Below, piece by piece: positions 34,433 through 43,983 of a stretch of 64,000 nt of DNA; positions within the stretch are counted from its first letter, which is position 1; each line of letters opens with the position of its first letter. The DNA lies in assembly GCA_028583605.1 (NCBI GenBank), contig CM053331.1:1944001-2008000 (forward strand). Reading direction: 5' to 3'. The DNA is from Dastarcus helophoroides (taxonomy: Eukaryota; Arthropoda; Insecta; Coleoptera; Bothrideridae). Under the pieces are notes generated by a model. That model ran no database searches. It was not told where the DNA came from and saw only the letters and a list, made by a program, of their open reading frames with translations. The position numbers and the translations under genes are program-made.

Positions 34433-35665
34433 ATCCTTACCACTTTCTTGTTCAAGGTGTGCTACTAAAGAAGCAACCAAGTCCTCGCAGTTGTTATTCA
34501 GCTGCATCCTAATTTTTATAAAAATGAGTCATTTGCATTACGTTGGCTTGTATTTATTGAGATAGAAGTTAAAAGTGTAAAAAGACGAAGCCTTACAAGC
34601 GCCAAATGTTAAATGAGAGATTTGGAAAATGATAAATCAAAATTAACTTACTTAAGATGCTCAAGAAGTTACTCTGTGTTTTAAAGAAAGCTTTATCAAA
34701 ATTGGTTTAGCTGCTTTCGAGGTTATGTCGAACAAGTAGGCAGGTAGGCAGACAAACATTTTAAAAACATTGGTATGGGTTTTATTACATTTAAAATCCA
34801 TATAATCTTACAAAAAGGTAGTTGAAATTGCAGTAGACAATTCAATTTCATTAATATAATCAAAAGACCACTTTTTCTCGATTTGTCAAGAATATCGTCA
34901 TTTTCTAATGTCAAAAGGAATATCAAAGGGAGAAAAAGAGCCAAACGAAATGATTACAACTAATGGATAAAATTTTGTTTCGGTTCGGTGGAATAAGTTT
35001 AAGCCGAATGAAAAGCATCCCAACAAAATTTTAAGTAAAGCGTCAACATTTTGGGACTAAGCTTGACCTTTTTCAAATAAACTTAGTTTTTTTTCAATGT
35101 TTCATAAATCAGTTATCAATTATTAGTTTAATTTGTCGAATTTTTGACTTTTTTAAATTTGATTTTAATATCGATAGCATTCAAAAACAACCAAGTTTGT
35201 ATGTCTCAAGGGGACATTAAAAAAATTCGCGTGTTTGGTGGCATTTTCTCGCGTTGCACTCAAGATTTTCCGCTTTTGTTTAATGTCGCAGCGTAAAAAG
35301 TAGTTTCACGTAGAAATAGACGGCTCGGACTCGGTCGGAGTGGTAAATTCAGAAAATGGAATTCAGGTGTAGTTGGAAACCCGAGACTCCTGAGGTTACT
35401 CAATCATTGTTTAAACTTTAATAGGTCTGTGACATATCCGGATTGAGGAGTGACCTTTTTTGCTCGTGCCGTATTTCACCGCACGTGCCTGCGGACTCCT
35501 TCAGAGATTGTTTGCTCTGTTCGAAGGGGAAGTTTGGTATATTTGCACTCGCGCGAAGGGGCGCGGTCATCTATTTAATAAAACTCTGACAAACTGACTG
35601 ACAAACGCACAGCTTAAACGGGTTACTCTACAAGAATGAAATGTTGCACACGAAGGTTACGTATA
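34433..35665. other. mostly unique DNA with one stray 78-bp monomer
   Basis: At 34972-35042 a diverged monomer (TTTCGGTTCGGTGGAATAAG, then GAAAAGCATCCCAACAAAAT) stands alone. The rest has no recognised gene. The stretch 35440-35620 is less AT-rich and contains AATAAA at about 35577. Confidence 0.4.
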
Positions 35666-35891
35666 ACGTAGGTAAGCTTTGGTGGAACGGACTGGTCCTT
35701 GGTTATCTTCACAAATTGAAATACGAATCTTGTCTTCTGAAGCCAAGAAAGATTAAAAAACACAACAGAGGCTGCTCTAACGCGTTTCGATAGCCAAACT
35801 ATCATCGAAACGCGTTAGAGCAACCTCTGTTGTGTTTTCTAATCTTTCTTGGTTTCAGGGGACAAGATTTCTATTTCAATTTACGTAGGTA
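35666..35891. mobile_element. foldback element P2 with 9-bp target duplication
   Basis: ACGTAGGTA flanks the element at 35666-35674 and 35883-35891. Two inverted arms (ATTGAAATACGAATCTTGTC..CCAAGAAAGATT against AATCTTTCTTGGTTTCAGGG..TATTTCAAT) meet at 35790-35804 inside the hammerhead stem II region. Each arm therefore keeps the GAAACGCGTTAGAG half of the ribozyme motif but neither keeps the CUGAAGA half. The left edge carries the GGTGGAACGGACTGG leader also present at 37414. Confidence 0.75.
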
Positions 35892-36376
35892 TTAAGAAAG
35901 CGTTTTTTAAAATTCATCTTTTAGGAACTTAAAAATGGGCACTGATACCCTAAAAAAGCTAGGTAATAAATAATACACGCCACTGGACTTAAAGTTAACC
36001 ATATACTGAACGTACCTGGCGTTAATTCATCACTTTGACTGTATGACGTATACTCGCTACGGCGCGGCGGTGTTTACTTTGCTTATCGCATTTTTATCTC
36101 TATGACCATTCGGCGGTAAAACTTGAAAACTGAGGGTCTTGATTCTGCTGTAGAACGAACAACGTTAATAATACATGACGTTTTAACCACAATTTAACAG
36201 ATTCAAGGGTTTTAATGTATCAAAATAGAAATATCGGCCCCGGGAAGACAAACATTTAAAACATACGAGCAGAAAATGTATGCGAAGAGCAAGGTGGCCA
36301 AAAATTAACTCCTTAACGTTTGAGAAATATCTAATGGTTCCTGAAATGTAGTCTTATCGGGTACACGCCCAGTAAT

Positions 36377-36847
36377 ATAATAAGTATCTCTACAGGATAT
36401 ACTTCTTCCGAAATTGAACCGTGTCAAAGAACTACTAAAAGTGTTCCACGTATGTCCACCATACCAGAGGTGAAACTTTTCTAAAGTGAAGAGTTTCGCC
36501 TCTAGTATGGTGGTCATACTGAGTTACCGTGCTCTTCTGTCTAAACTTTCTTATCCTTTGTACCAATTTTCAATTCAGAAGAGTTTCGCCTTTGGTATGG
36601 TGGACATACTGAGTTACCGTGCTCTAATGTTTTGAAATTGGCCTTTTCATTCTTTCATTTTTGCATATTTTCTCATATTTCACTTTTCATTTATTGTTTC
36701 TTTTCTTTGTTCCTGAAGAAGCCCCCTACGATGGTGGGCAAAACGTCGAACACTTTTAGTAGTTCTTTGGCACGGTCCAATCCTGAAAGAAGTATATCCT
36801 GTACTGACACTGGCCGTGGAAGCCTTCGTTATCATAATAAGTATTTC
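36377..36847 (+). mobile_element. foldback element P1, fullest copy, with 14-bp target duplication
   Basis: The body is 36391-36833. ATAATAAGTAT(C/T)TC flanks it at 36377-36390 and 36834-36847 (one mismatch). The right end reads AAGAAGTATATCCTGTACTG..GGCCGTGGAAGCCTTCGTTATC. The left end is the inverse from TACAGGATATACTTCTTCCG inward. A ~110-bp segment (GAAGAGTTTCGCCTCTAGTA.., CTGAGTTACCGTGCTCTTCT) is present twice. The plus-strand hammerhead motif is at 36708-36752. The inverted left arm breaks off after GTGTTC at 36446, which is the complement of the first six bases 3' of the predicted cleavage site. Confidence 0.85.
36708..36752 (+). ncRNA. hammerhead-like ribozyme motif, P1 copy b
   Basis: Stem I UGUUC (36708-36712) pairs perfectly with GAACA (36748-36752). 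Core CUGAAGA is at 36713-36719, followed by an extra A. Stem II GCCC (36721-36724) pairs with GGGC (36736-36739). The GAA box reads AAA here (GAA in the 24-kb copy). Stem III is the palindrome ACGU (36743-36746), and C36747 is the cleavage base (GUC triplet). Apart from the one core change and the extra base, it is a complete type I layout. Confidence 0.65.
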
Positions 36848-37410
36848 TGTTGAATTATGAATTCGCGAAACCATGTCCATTATAACCCACTTCTGATGTC
36901 TTTATTTCCTTGTGCCCACTCTTGTGCATTCTGTGCAAAATTTTAAACGCTCATACAAAAAGACCCACATTCTTTAGATATCGATTTGTGAATATGACGT
37001 AGATTGAAAAATTAATGCGCCGCTACGGTCTTTGAAGCCGAGCGTTACCGGTATTGTTTCACGCTGGATGAATTTTACATTAGCAGGCTAATCATGCCAA
37101 ACCAAGGATTTAATTATGTGAAAATCAGCCGGCCATCGACAGCTAATCCACCACATGTCACATCACATCAAATAATAATTAAGTTTGAAGCATGTACGGT
37201 CAATATTAATCCGGAGATTCATCATCGTCACCCACACGTTTGCATGAAAAGAAAATGTTTGGACACTTGACATTATGAATCATTTTCGATGTGTAACACG
37301 TGATTATTATCATTTAATGGCAACGTGTCATTAAGTTGGAAATTTCTGCTTTAATTTCGCTACGACTTTAAATTCGAGATTGCAAGATTTTTTTTAGAAT
37401 TGTCTTCTTT
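36848..37410. other. unique DNA rich in homeodomain-like AT words
   Basis: No gene. The stretch 37020-37350 is free of the window's repeats and holds several TAAT-type words (GGATTTAATTATG, CTAATCC, AATAATAATTAAG, TTAATCC) and a CACGTGATTA. This could be a regulatory block, but sequence alone does not establish it. Confidence 0.25.
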
Positions 37411-37493
37411 TTTTGGTGGAACGGACTGGTTCTTGGTTATCTTCAAAACTTGTCCCCTGCAACCAGGAAATATTAAAAACACAACAAAGGGTG

Positions 37494-37534
37494 CTCTAAC
37501 GCGTTTCGATAGCCAAGGTATCATCTTCAGAAAG
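37494..37534 (-). ncRNA. hammerhead-like ribozyme motif, P2 copy c left
   Basis: Minus strand: stem I CUUU against AGAG (one G·U), core CUGAAGA, extra U, stem II GAUACC against GCUAUC (one mismatch), GAA, palindromic ACGCGU, H17 = U. It mirrors the right-arm motif 13 bp away. Confidence 0.6.
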
Positions 37535-37547
37535 GTACTACTACTAT

Positions 37548-37588
37548 TTCTCTGAAGATGATAGCTTGGCTATCGAAACACGTTAGAG
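37548..37588 (+). ncRNA. hammerhead-like ribozyme motif, P2 copy c right
   Basis: Plus strand: stem I UUCU against AGAG (one G·U), core CUGAAGA at 37552-37558, extra U, stem II GAUAGC/GCUAUC perfect with UUG loop, GAA at 37575-37577, stem III ACACGU (one change from ACGCGU), and cleavage after U37584. Confidence 0.6.
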
Positions 37589-37677
37589 CAACCTTTGTTC
37601 TGTTTTTAATCTTTCCTGGTTTCAAGGAACAAGTTTTGTATTTCAATTTTTCAAACTGTCATGTTTTTGTCCCGAAC

Positions 37678-37862
37678 TATGGACGGTGCTCCGGCAACCG
37701 ATAGAGCCGCATTACACCAAAGGCATGTTCTTCCGTTTATCTCACACTTATCCATGGGGTGACGGTCGTGTTCTAGTTATTTTAGGGCTTCTAATGTGTT
37801 ACTAATTCGCTTGTAAAGCTCTCTTAATAGCATTCTTGTTTTATACTCGATATTTTTTCGAT
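37678..37862. repeat. diverged copy of the ~240-bp module of the 49.5-53.3 kb array
   Basis: The order GGACGGTGCTCCGGCA, then GAGCCGCATTACACCAAAGG, then TTTTAGGGCTTCTAATGTGT, then ACTAATTCGCTTGTAAAGC follows the module order at 49.5-53 kb, at low identity. Confidence 0.45.
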
Positions 37863-38037
37863 AAATTTCGATTTTTGAGTAGTGCAACGGCGCGATATGA
37901 ACACCCGTTCACGATGTTGTGAATCCCTCACGACATTTACCAGTGTCGGCAGGTGTGACTCCTGATCTCAGTTGGAATATTTTGTGATATATAAACTAAA
38001 GGACTCTATCGTCCCCTTTACTTGAAATTCCGCGACT

Positions 38038-38640
38038 TGTCAAAATCGACACTTAATCCGCACGCCTTGAAAGTACTGCAGAATTTCATTTAAATTACGA
38101 AACGGTTTGCAACAAAGCCGGTTGTAATTTAAAATTGAGCATCTCGAGTGTTTCCGTAAGCTTTTAAGATGTTATTCTGGTTGTTTTTGAAGAGAAAAAA
38201 GAAACTTGAATCTCACGTTGCTATTAAATAGTCATGAACTCATAAGTATTAAGCACAATTTTTTAAAATTGGTCACAAAAGTCAAAATGAACACTTTGGG
38301 ACGGTCCCTAGGATAGGGTAAGCTTGAAAATTTATATTATGTAATGAGCTTGGAAGTAGAAGATTGTTTGCTTTGGTTTAGTACGATAAGTTTGAGACTG
38401 ACGAAAAGCATCCAAGTAAAATCTCACGTTGCTATAAAACTCGTAAGTAAACAATTTTTTGAGATTGGTCGCAAAACTTAAAATGGACACTTTGGAACGT
38501 TCCCTTGGATTGGGCAAGCCTCGAAAATTTTTATCTCGTAGTGATCTTGGAAGTAGAAGATTGTCGCTTCTTTGCTTCGGTTTAATACAATAAGTTTGAG
38601 ACTGACGAAAAGCATCCGAGCAAAATTGTGCGACTTGGTG
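38038..38640. repeat. ~390-bp segment duplicated at 41748-42140, with a local tandem copy
   Basis: Positions 38038-38430 match 41748-42140 at high identity (TCGACACTTAATCCGCACGC at the left; TGTAATGAGCTTGGAAG..AGAAGATTGTTTGCTTTGG at the right), and both end in a 78-bp satellite monomer. Within this copy the 38210-38420 part (AATCTCACGTTGCTAT.. to the satellite monomer) is repeated in diverged form at 38421-38640. Satellite monomers thus act as the joint at each boundary. Confidence 0.85.
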
Positions 38641-39255
38641 AAGTATGTTACCACTGGGGCCACCAAGCTCAGCCTGCAACTTATACAAACTCGTGCGCGC
38701 GCTAACCGGCGTCAGTAATCGAATTTTGAACACTTTCCAGTAGCGGTAATTAATGCAATGTGCTTGCATCACTCTCAACTAGAAAAACAAAGTTAAGGTC
38801 AAAATTGTATATCAAAGATACAAGTTTTCCCTCAATATTTGTAAAAAAAATTGAAATAAGATTTCGAAACTGTGAGATAAAAGTGAGTTGCACAAAGTCA
38901 AAGCTGTCAGCAACGATGTTTTCTAAAAAAATCAAACTTCGGGTTTGCGTTCGAACTTTGGAAACGTCAGTTTAAATAACAATGAGTCTAACCGTTGCAG
39001 GTCACCGGACTCGTACGTTTATTGCAACTGACAAGCTACTACAACCGCCTTCGTAATTTCCCGTTGACGTATCTGTGAACAGCTGCAGGCTTATTAAGAA
39101 ATAATTCCCAGTTTCATCAAATATGCCAGCTGGATTTACATGGTTACGTGTCAGTGTTTCCTGAACGAACATCTAATGTCCCAAAACTCCCAAATTTCCT
39201 CGTTGATGCATTCCTGAAGGTTTTATGTTGCGAGGACATTTTTCTGTTATTCTAT
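38641..39255. other. unique intergenic DNA
   Basis: Short overlapping open frames (38760-38975 plus, 38750-38935 minus) have no recognised domains. No gene is called. Confidence 0.35.
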
Positions 39256-39614
39256 TGTTACGTAATTGACATTTTCAACCCTTACTTCGTGGAATGAGTA
39301 CGGTTATTGGTTCGATAATTAAACCCTGTGAATTGTAAACACTTTATTTCAAACTTATTTCATAACATAACAATTAGGACTCACGAGATAGTTGTCTCGA
39401 GGGAAAGACGACCACGTATTTATACCATTCCAGGCTTTTAGAGCGATCTGTTCGTGGGGTCTCGAAGTTCGCGAAAAAGGTCTAGAACGTTCCCTGCCGG
39501 TAGACGTTCTACTGGCAGACGTTCTTCGCGTCCGCTTCCCACTAACAAATGTTTTCAGACAATTTCGTACTTCACATAATCACTAATACAAATTTACGAC
39601 TACAGTTTGTTACA
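39256..39614 (-). mobile_element. solo LTR, family II
   Basis: On the minus strand the 359-bp element starts TGTAACAAACTGTAG and ends AATTACGTAACA, with TG...CA termini like family I. It contains TATAAATA (39417-39424 minus), CTTTCCCTCGAG just downstream and AATAAAGTG near the 3' end. The flanking CTAT and GTAT may be a decayed 4-bp target duplication. No internal coding region is adjacent, so it is a solo LTR. Confidence 0.65.
39417..39424 (-). promoter_or_regulatory. LTR TATA box, family II
   Basis: TATAAATA on the minus strand is followed 9 bp downstream by CTTTCCCTCGAG, as in LTR family I at 7769. Confidence 0.5.
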
Positions 39615-40672
39615 GTATCATAGTTATATTTTAAAATGTATCACTGCCAGATTAGTATACAGTTGGGCACTAACGACGGTTCTACCAGTTTTATTTCACA
39701 GGAAACTAATTGCTTAGAACTTTTCTCTACTCGTTTAATTGTTAGAAGTAAGAGTCTGGCAATAGTGGTTTGGTTGTATGATTTGGTAGTTTATCAATAC
39801 ATGGAAGGTAAGCAGCGACATCAGGGTGCACTTTTATCGAAATTCTGCAGCCGTTGTCTGCTGCTTTTTTATGACGAACATTTTCTGTTTATTTGGCTTG
39901 CCAAAAAAATTGAGACACTTATGTCTCGATTTTTAAAGTAGCGGTTTTCTCGTATGACATCGAAACAAACTAATCGCCTATCAGTTCTTCCTGCGTTTCG
40001 CAAATATCGATATAGAATAAGGAAAGCTCGAAGCGTTCCCACTTTGATCTAACGTCGTTTTTCATAGTTTACAAGCGGAAGTAACATTGACAGAGACGTC
40101 CCTTCTGTTGCCGGCTTAATGTTCTTTAACACATCCCATTTATTGCTTTCGCAATCTCCCAATTTCCCCTGTGTTTCCCGTGACGACACATAAAGCATTA
40201 TGTTATATACCACCTCAGATACAAAATGACGTCGCGTCGGTTTTCGAGGTGTAACGACACAACGTCAGATCTACACAACATTGGAAACTCACCAAAATGA
40301 GACGATCAGCTTTGCCCAATATTTAATCCTTGGTAATTTGCTGAACTAACAATAAAGTTATATTTGTTTTCTTTATGTTTATTCAGTGTTACATCTATCG
40401 GGAAATCATCACAAATAATTCAACAGTAATCCGTAAACAATTAATAATGTCGACATTGCAAAACGTCATTAATTAATTGTAATAATGCCGCGTAAATAAA
40501 CAGATCCTCTCAAGCCATTAACTCTCATAAAAAGCAGACAGAGGCTTCAAAATTTTGATGAAAGTGCATCAAGTAGTTGCTTGATGCCGCTGCTCACCTA
40601 CCATTGATTGGGAACCTACAAATCATACCACCAAACTACGATTGGTCAGAAGTTACTCCTGACTTCCATTTC
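39615..40672. other. unique DNA, no supported gene
   Basis: A 101-codon open frame at 39636-39941 has no recognised domain. The region 40000-40670 is ordinary AT-rich sequence. Confidence 0.3.
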
Positions 40673-41092
40673 TAATGCCGGCTCCACACTCGCGCGCGAA
40701 TCGCTGCGTGAATTTACGCTGCGATTCGCGCGCGATTTTTGCACGAAAAACATGCCTCTCCACACTCGCAAACTTCGCAGTGTAGTTCACGCTTCCAAGA
40801 GAAATGGACCCACAGGTAGCCACTACTGCTGCCGCTGCGCTTTGTGCTATAGCATATTATAATTATCTGTTTATTAAAAATAAACACCAAATAAAGAAAA
40901 AAGAAAATAGTCCTCTCTAAAACCACATAATAATCACTAGAAAAGCGAGTGTGGATGCATTCGTGCTTGCGCCTCGCCAAAGTCCCGCGAACCCTTTGAC
41001 GCGAACGGGGAACAGCGCGGACGCGAAAGCCTCTACACTCGCGTTCGCGCTATTTCGCGGGCTTTCGCGACGCGAGTGTGGAGCCGGCATAA
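40673..41092. mobile_element. MITE-like DNA transposon with 19-bp perfect TIRs and TAA duplication
   Basis: TGCCGGCTCCACACTCGCG (40676-40694) and its exact complement (41071-41089) bound a 414-bp element flanked by TAA on both sides (40673-40675 and 41090-41092). A 3-bp TAA duplication and GC-rich TIRs fit a PIF/Harbinger-type non-autonomous element, though the superfamily is inferred. Inner palindromes (CGCGCGAATCGC at 40692 against GCGATTCGCGCG ending about 40732; CTCCACACTCGC repeated at 40758) make both subterminal regions strongly foldable. No transposase is encoded. Confidence 0.9.
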
Positions 41093-41747
41093 CAATTAAG
41101 CAAGTAAAGAACCATCAAGAGGAGCCATTAATGAAAAAAAAATAGTGTCACAACTAATTTCCTGTGAAGTAAAAGTGGGAGAATCATCGGTATCGCTGTT
41201 ACCGCCAATTGCGGGCTAATTCAACAGCGATAATTTGGATGGAAACTAAATGCAGATTAAAACCAAAATACCGTAGCAAGGATTCAAATGTGTTAAACTT
41301 TTAAAGTATAGATAACTTGTAAGTTAATAAAATTTGTAAGAATCCATAAACATTTTCATTTTCCTAACCTAATAAAATAAAAACTAGTGCGCCGCGTTAG
41401 AATGCCGCTGTAAACTTCTGAAAACGTCTATATTGGTGAAGTTTCAGCACAACATTTATTTTATGCCCTTTTCTGACGCCCCGCTTCAAATCTATTACTT
41501 TTTCATCGGTGTTAAGAGCGACTCGAAAGGAGTCAAGTACGACGTAATTTCTCTTTCCCCGTCCTCTACGGCTTGTTTTAAAACGGCTTATATACATTTT
41601 TATGAAGTTGTCGCACTCCATTAAAAAAACTCGACTCCACTTGCACATCCATTGACACTTCGTCGAACAAAAGGAACTCGAATAAATGGCGCGCACAATG
41701 CTTATTCTATCGAGTGACACAAAGGGAGTTATTTTGCGAAACCTTTT
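41093..41747. other. unique DNA, no supported gene
   Basis: Antisense open frames at 41397-41798 (133 codons, minus) and 41433-41624 (plus) overlap and lack known domains. The minus frame runs into the duplicated segment at 41748, which argues against a gene. Confidence 0.3.
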
Positions 41748-42140
41748 GTCGAAATCGACGCTTAATCCGCACGCCTTGAAAGTACTGCAAAATTTCATTT
41801 AAATTACACGAAACCGTTTGAAACAAAGCCGGGTTTAATTTAAAATTGAGCATCTCGAGTGTTTCCGTAAGCTTTTGAGATGTTATTCTGGCGGTTTTCG
41901 AAGAGAAAAAAGAAACTTGAATCTCACGTTGCTATTAAATAGTCATGAACTCATAAGTATTAAGCACAATTTTTTAAAATTGGTCACAAAAGTCAAAATG
42001 AACACTGCGACGGTCCCTAGGATAGGGTAAGCTTGAAAATTTATATTATGTAATGAGCTTGGAAGAAGAAGATTGTTTGCTTTGGTTTAATACGATATGT
42101 TTGAGACTAACGAAAAGCATCCAAGCGAAATTTTAGAGTA
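41748..42140. repeat. second copy of the 38.0-kb duplicated segment
   Basis: It matches 38038-38430 with a few substitutions and small indels (for example ACACTGCGACGGTCC here against ACACTTTGGGACGGTCC). Here the terminal satellite monomer leads into a long array instead of a short one. Confidence 0.85.
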
Positions 42141-43416
42141 ACTTATTTAAGTATTTGCTTAGGTTTAATACGATAAGTTTGAGACTGACGAGAAGCATCC
42201 AAGCAAAATTTTAGAGTAACTCGTTAAAGTCTTTGCTTTGGTTCAATATGATTAGTTTAAGACTAACAAAAATAATTTGAGCGAAATTTTAGTCGCTTTG
42301 CTTCGGTTTAATGTGATAAGTTTGAGAGTGACGAAACGCATTCAAGCCAAATTTTGGAGTAACTTATTAAAGTCTTTGCTTTGGTTTAATAGGATAAGTT
42401 TAAGACTGACGAAATGCATCCGAGTGAAATTTTAGAATAACTTGTTAAAGTCTTTGCTTCGGTTTATTGCGATAAGTTTGAGACTGACGAAAAGCATCTA
42501 AGCGAAATTTTATAGTAAATTGTCCATTTAATACGATAGGTTTGAGACTGACAAAAATTATTTGAGCAAAATTTCAGTCGTTTAAGTCTTTGTTTTAGTT
42601 CAATGTGAGAGTGACGAAAAGAATCCGAGCTAAATTTTAGAGTAACTTGTTAAACTATTTGCTTCGGTTCAATACGATAAGTTTGAGACTAACGAAAAGC
42701 ATCCAAGCAAAATTTTAGAGTAACTTTAAAGTCTGCTTCGGTTCAATACGATAAGTTTGAGACTGACGAAAAGCATCTGTGCGAAATTTTAGAATAACTT
42801 GTCAAAGTCTTTGCTTCGGTTTAATACGATAAGTTTAAGATTGACGAGGAGCATCTGAGCGAAATTTTAGTATAACTTGTTAAAATTTTTGCTTTAGTTT
42901 AATACGATACGTTTGACAGTGACGAAAAGCATCCAAGCAAAATTTTAGAGTAACTCGTTAAGTCTTTGCTTTGGTTTAATGCGATAAGTTTGAGACTGAC
43001 GAAAAGCATTGAAGCAAGATTTTTGATTAACTCGTTAAAGTCTTTGCTTTGGTTTAATACGATAAGTTTGAGACTGCTGAAAAGCATCCGAACGAAATTT
43101 TAGAATAACATGTTAAAGTTAAAAGTTTTTTAGTTATTGCTTTGGTTTAATACTGTAAGTTTAAAACTGACGAAAAGCATCCGAGAAAAATTTTATAGTA
43201 ACTTGTTAAAGTTTTTGCTTTGGTTTAATACGATACATTTGAGAATGACGAAAAGGATCCGAGCGAAATTTTAGAGCAACTCGTTACAACTTTTGCTTTG
43301 GTTTAATACGATAACTTTGAGACTGACGAAAAGCATCTGAGCGAAATTTTAGAGTAACTCTTTAAAGTCTTTGCTTCGGTTCGATACGATAGGTTTGAGA
43401 CTGACGAAAAGCATCT
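42072..43416. repeat. 78-bp satellite array, ~17 monomers
   Basis: Head-to-tail monomers in the same orientation as at 3.7 kb, more diverged than the 30-kb array and without a clear higher-order order. It stops at GCATCT (43411-43416), where the 567-bp insertion begins. Confidence 0.92.
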
Positions 43417-43983
43417 TTATACCGTATATTCATCTTTTTGACGACGCTTAACGGTAGAAAAAAAAACTCTAGGCAGAAATTGAAGTATTCACTAAAGTGA
43501 TAAGATAATTACACCCCAATGAATAACAGGATGTTTGTCGTCTTAAGTGCTTTTTCTTATCATGAAAAATGCAATTAGGATGGACAAAGGGTGAGTAATG
43601 TCGAGCCTGGGATAATTGATCAAAGCTTTTGTCCCTGGGTCCATTATAGCCCGGATGTTTGGTAGACGTTGACCATCAACTGTCCTAATTGCGTTTCATT
43701 TTAATGGAACTGCAATTGAGATAGACAAAAGCCGATAGTTGCATTCCTTTTAGAATTCGTTGGGGTGGTAAATTGAATCTTAATGACAATCGCTTCCCAA
43801 TAAAAGGCCTCGGTGGAAAAACCAGAGGCAGTCCCGTGTGAGACACAAAAGGTCTAGCCTTTCCCGACAGTTTTGCCTAGTGATTTTTTTTTTGAACCGA
43901 CGGTGAACAGTAGTGCTATAGACTTTCAGACTATAAAAACTATTACGATTTTTTTTTACCAAATTTACGCGGTTCCGGTATCA
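43417..43983. mobile_element. 567-bp insertion in the satellite with 4-bp duplication
   Basis: The monomer word GCATCTGAGC is split: ATCT precedes the insertion (43413-43416) and ATCT resumes the monomer after it (43984-43987). The insertion starts TTATACCG and ends CGGTATCA, an imperfect 8-bp terminal inverted repeat. Inside, TGCAATTAGGATGGACAAAG and TGCAATTGAGATAGACAAAA are related words, and CTGTCCTAATTGCG is inverted to them. No transposase is evident. Family unknown. Confidence 0.55.

Larger units (their letters stand above)
37414..37652. mobile_element. foldback element P2 with two divergent hammerhead motifs
   Basis: It has two ~100-bp inverted arms: CTTGTCCCCTGCAACCAGGA..AACACAACAAAGGGTGCTCT against AGAGCAACCTTTGTTCTGTT..TTTCCTGGTTTCAAGGAACAAG. 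They are separated by a short GGTACTACTACTA spacer. Each arm carries a complete hammerhead-like motif pointing away from the centre (37494-37534 minus, 37548-37588 plus). The leader GGTGGAACGGACTGGTTCTT at the left is shared with 35679. Confidence 0.8.

Noticed and set aside
41397..41798. 133-codon minus open frame
   Set aside because: Overlaps an antisense frame, runs into a duplicated repeat segment and has no recognised domain.
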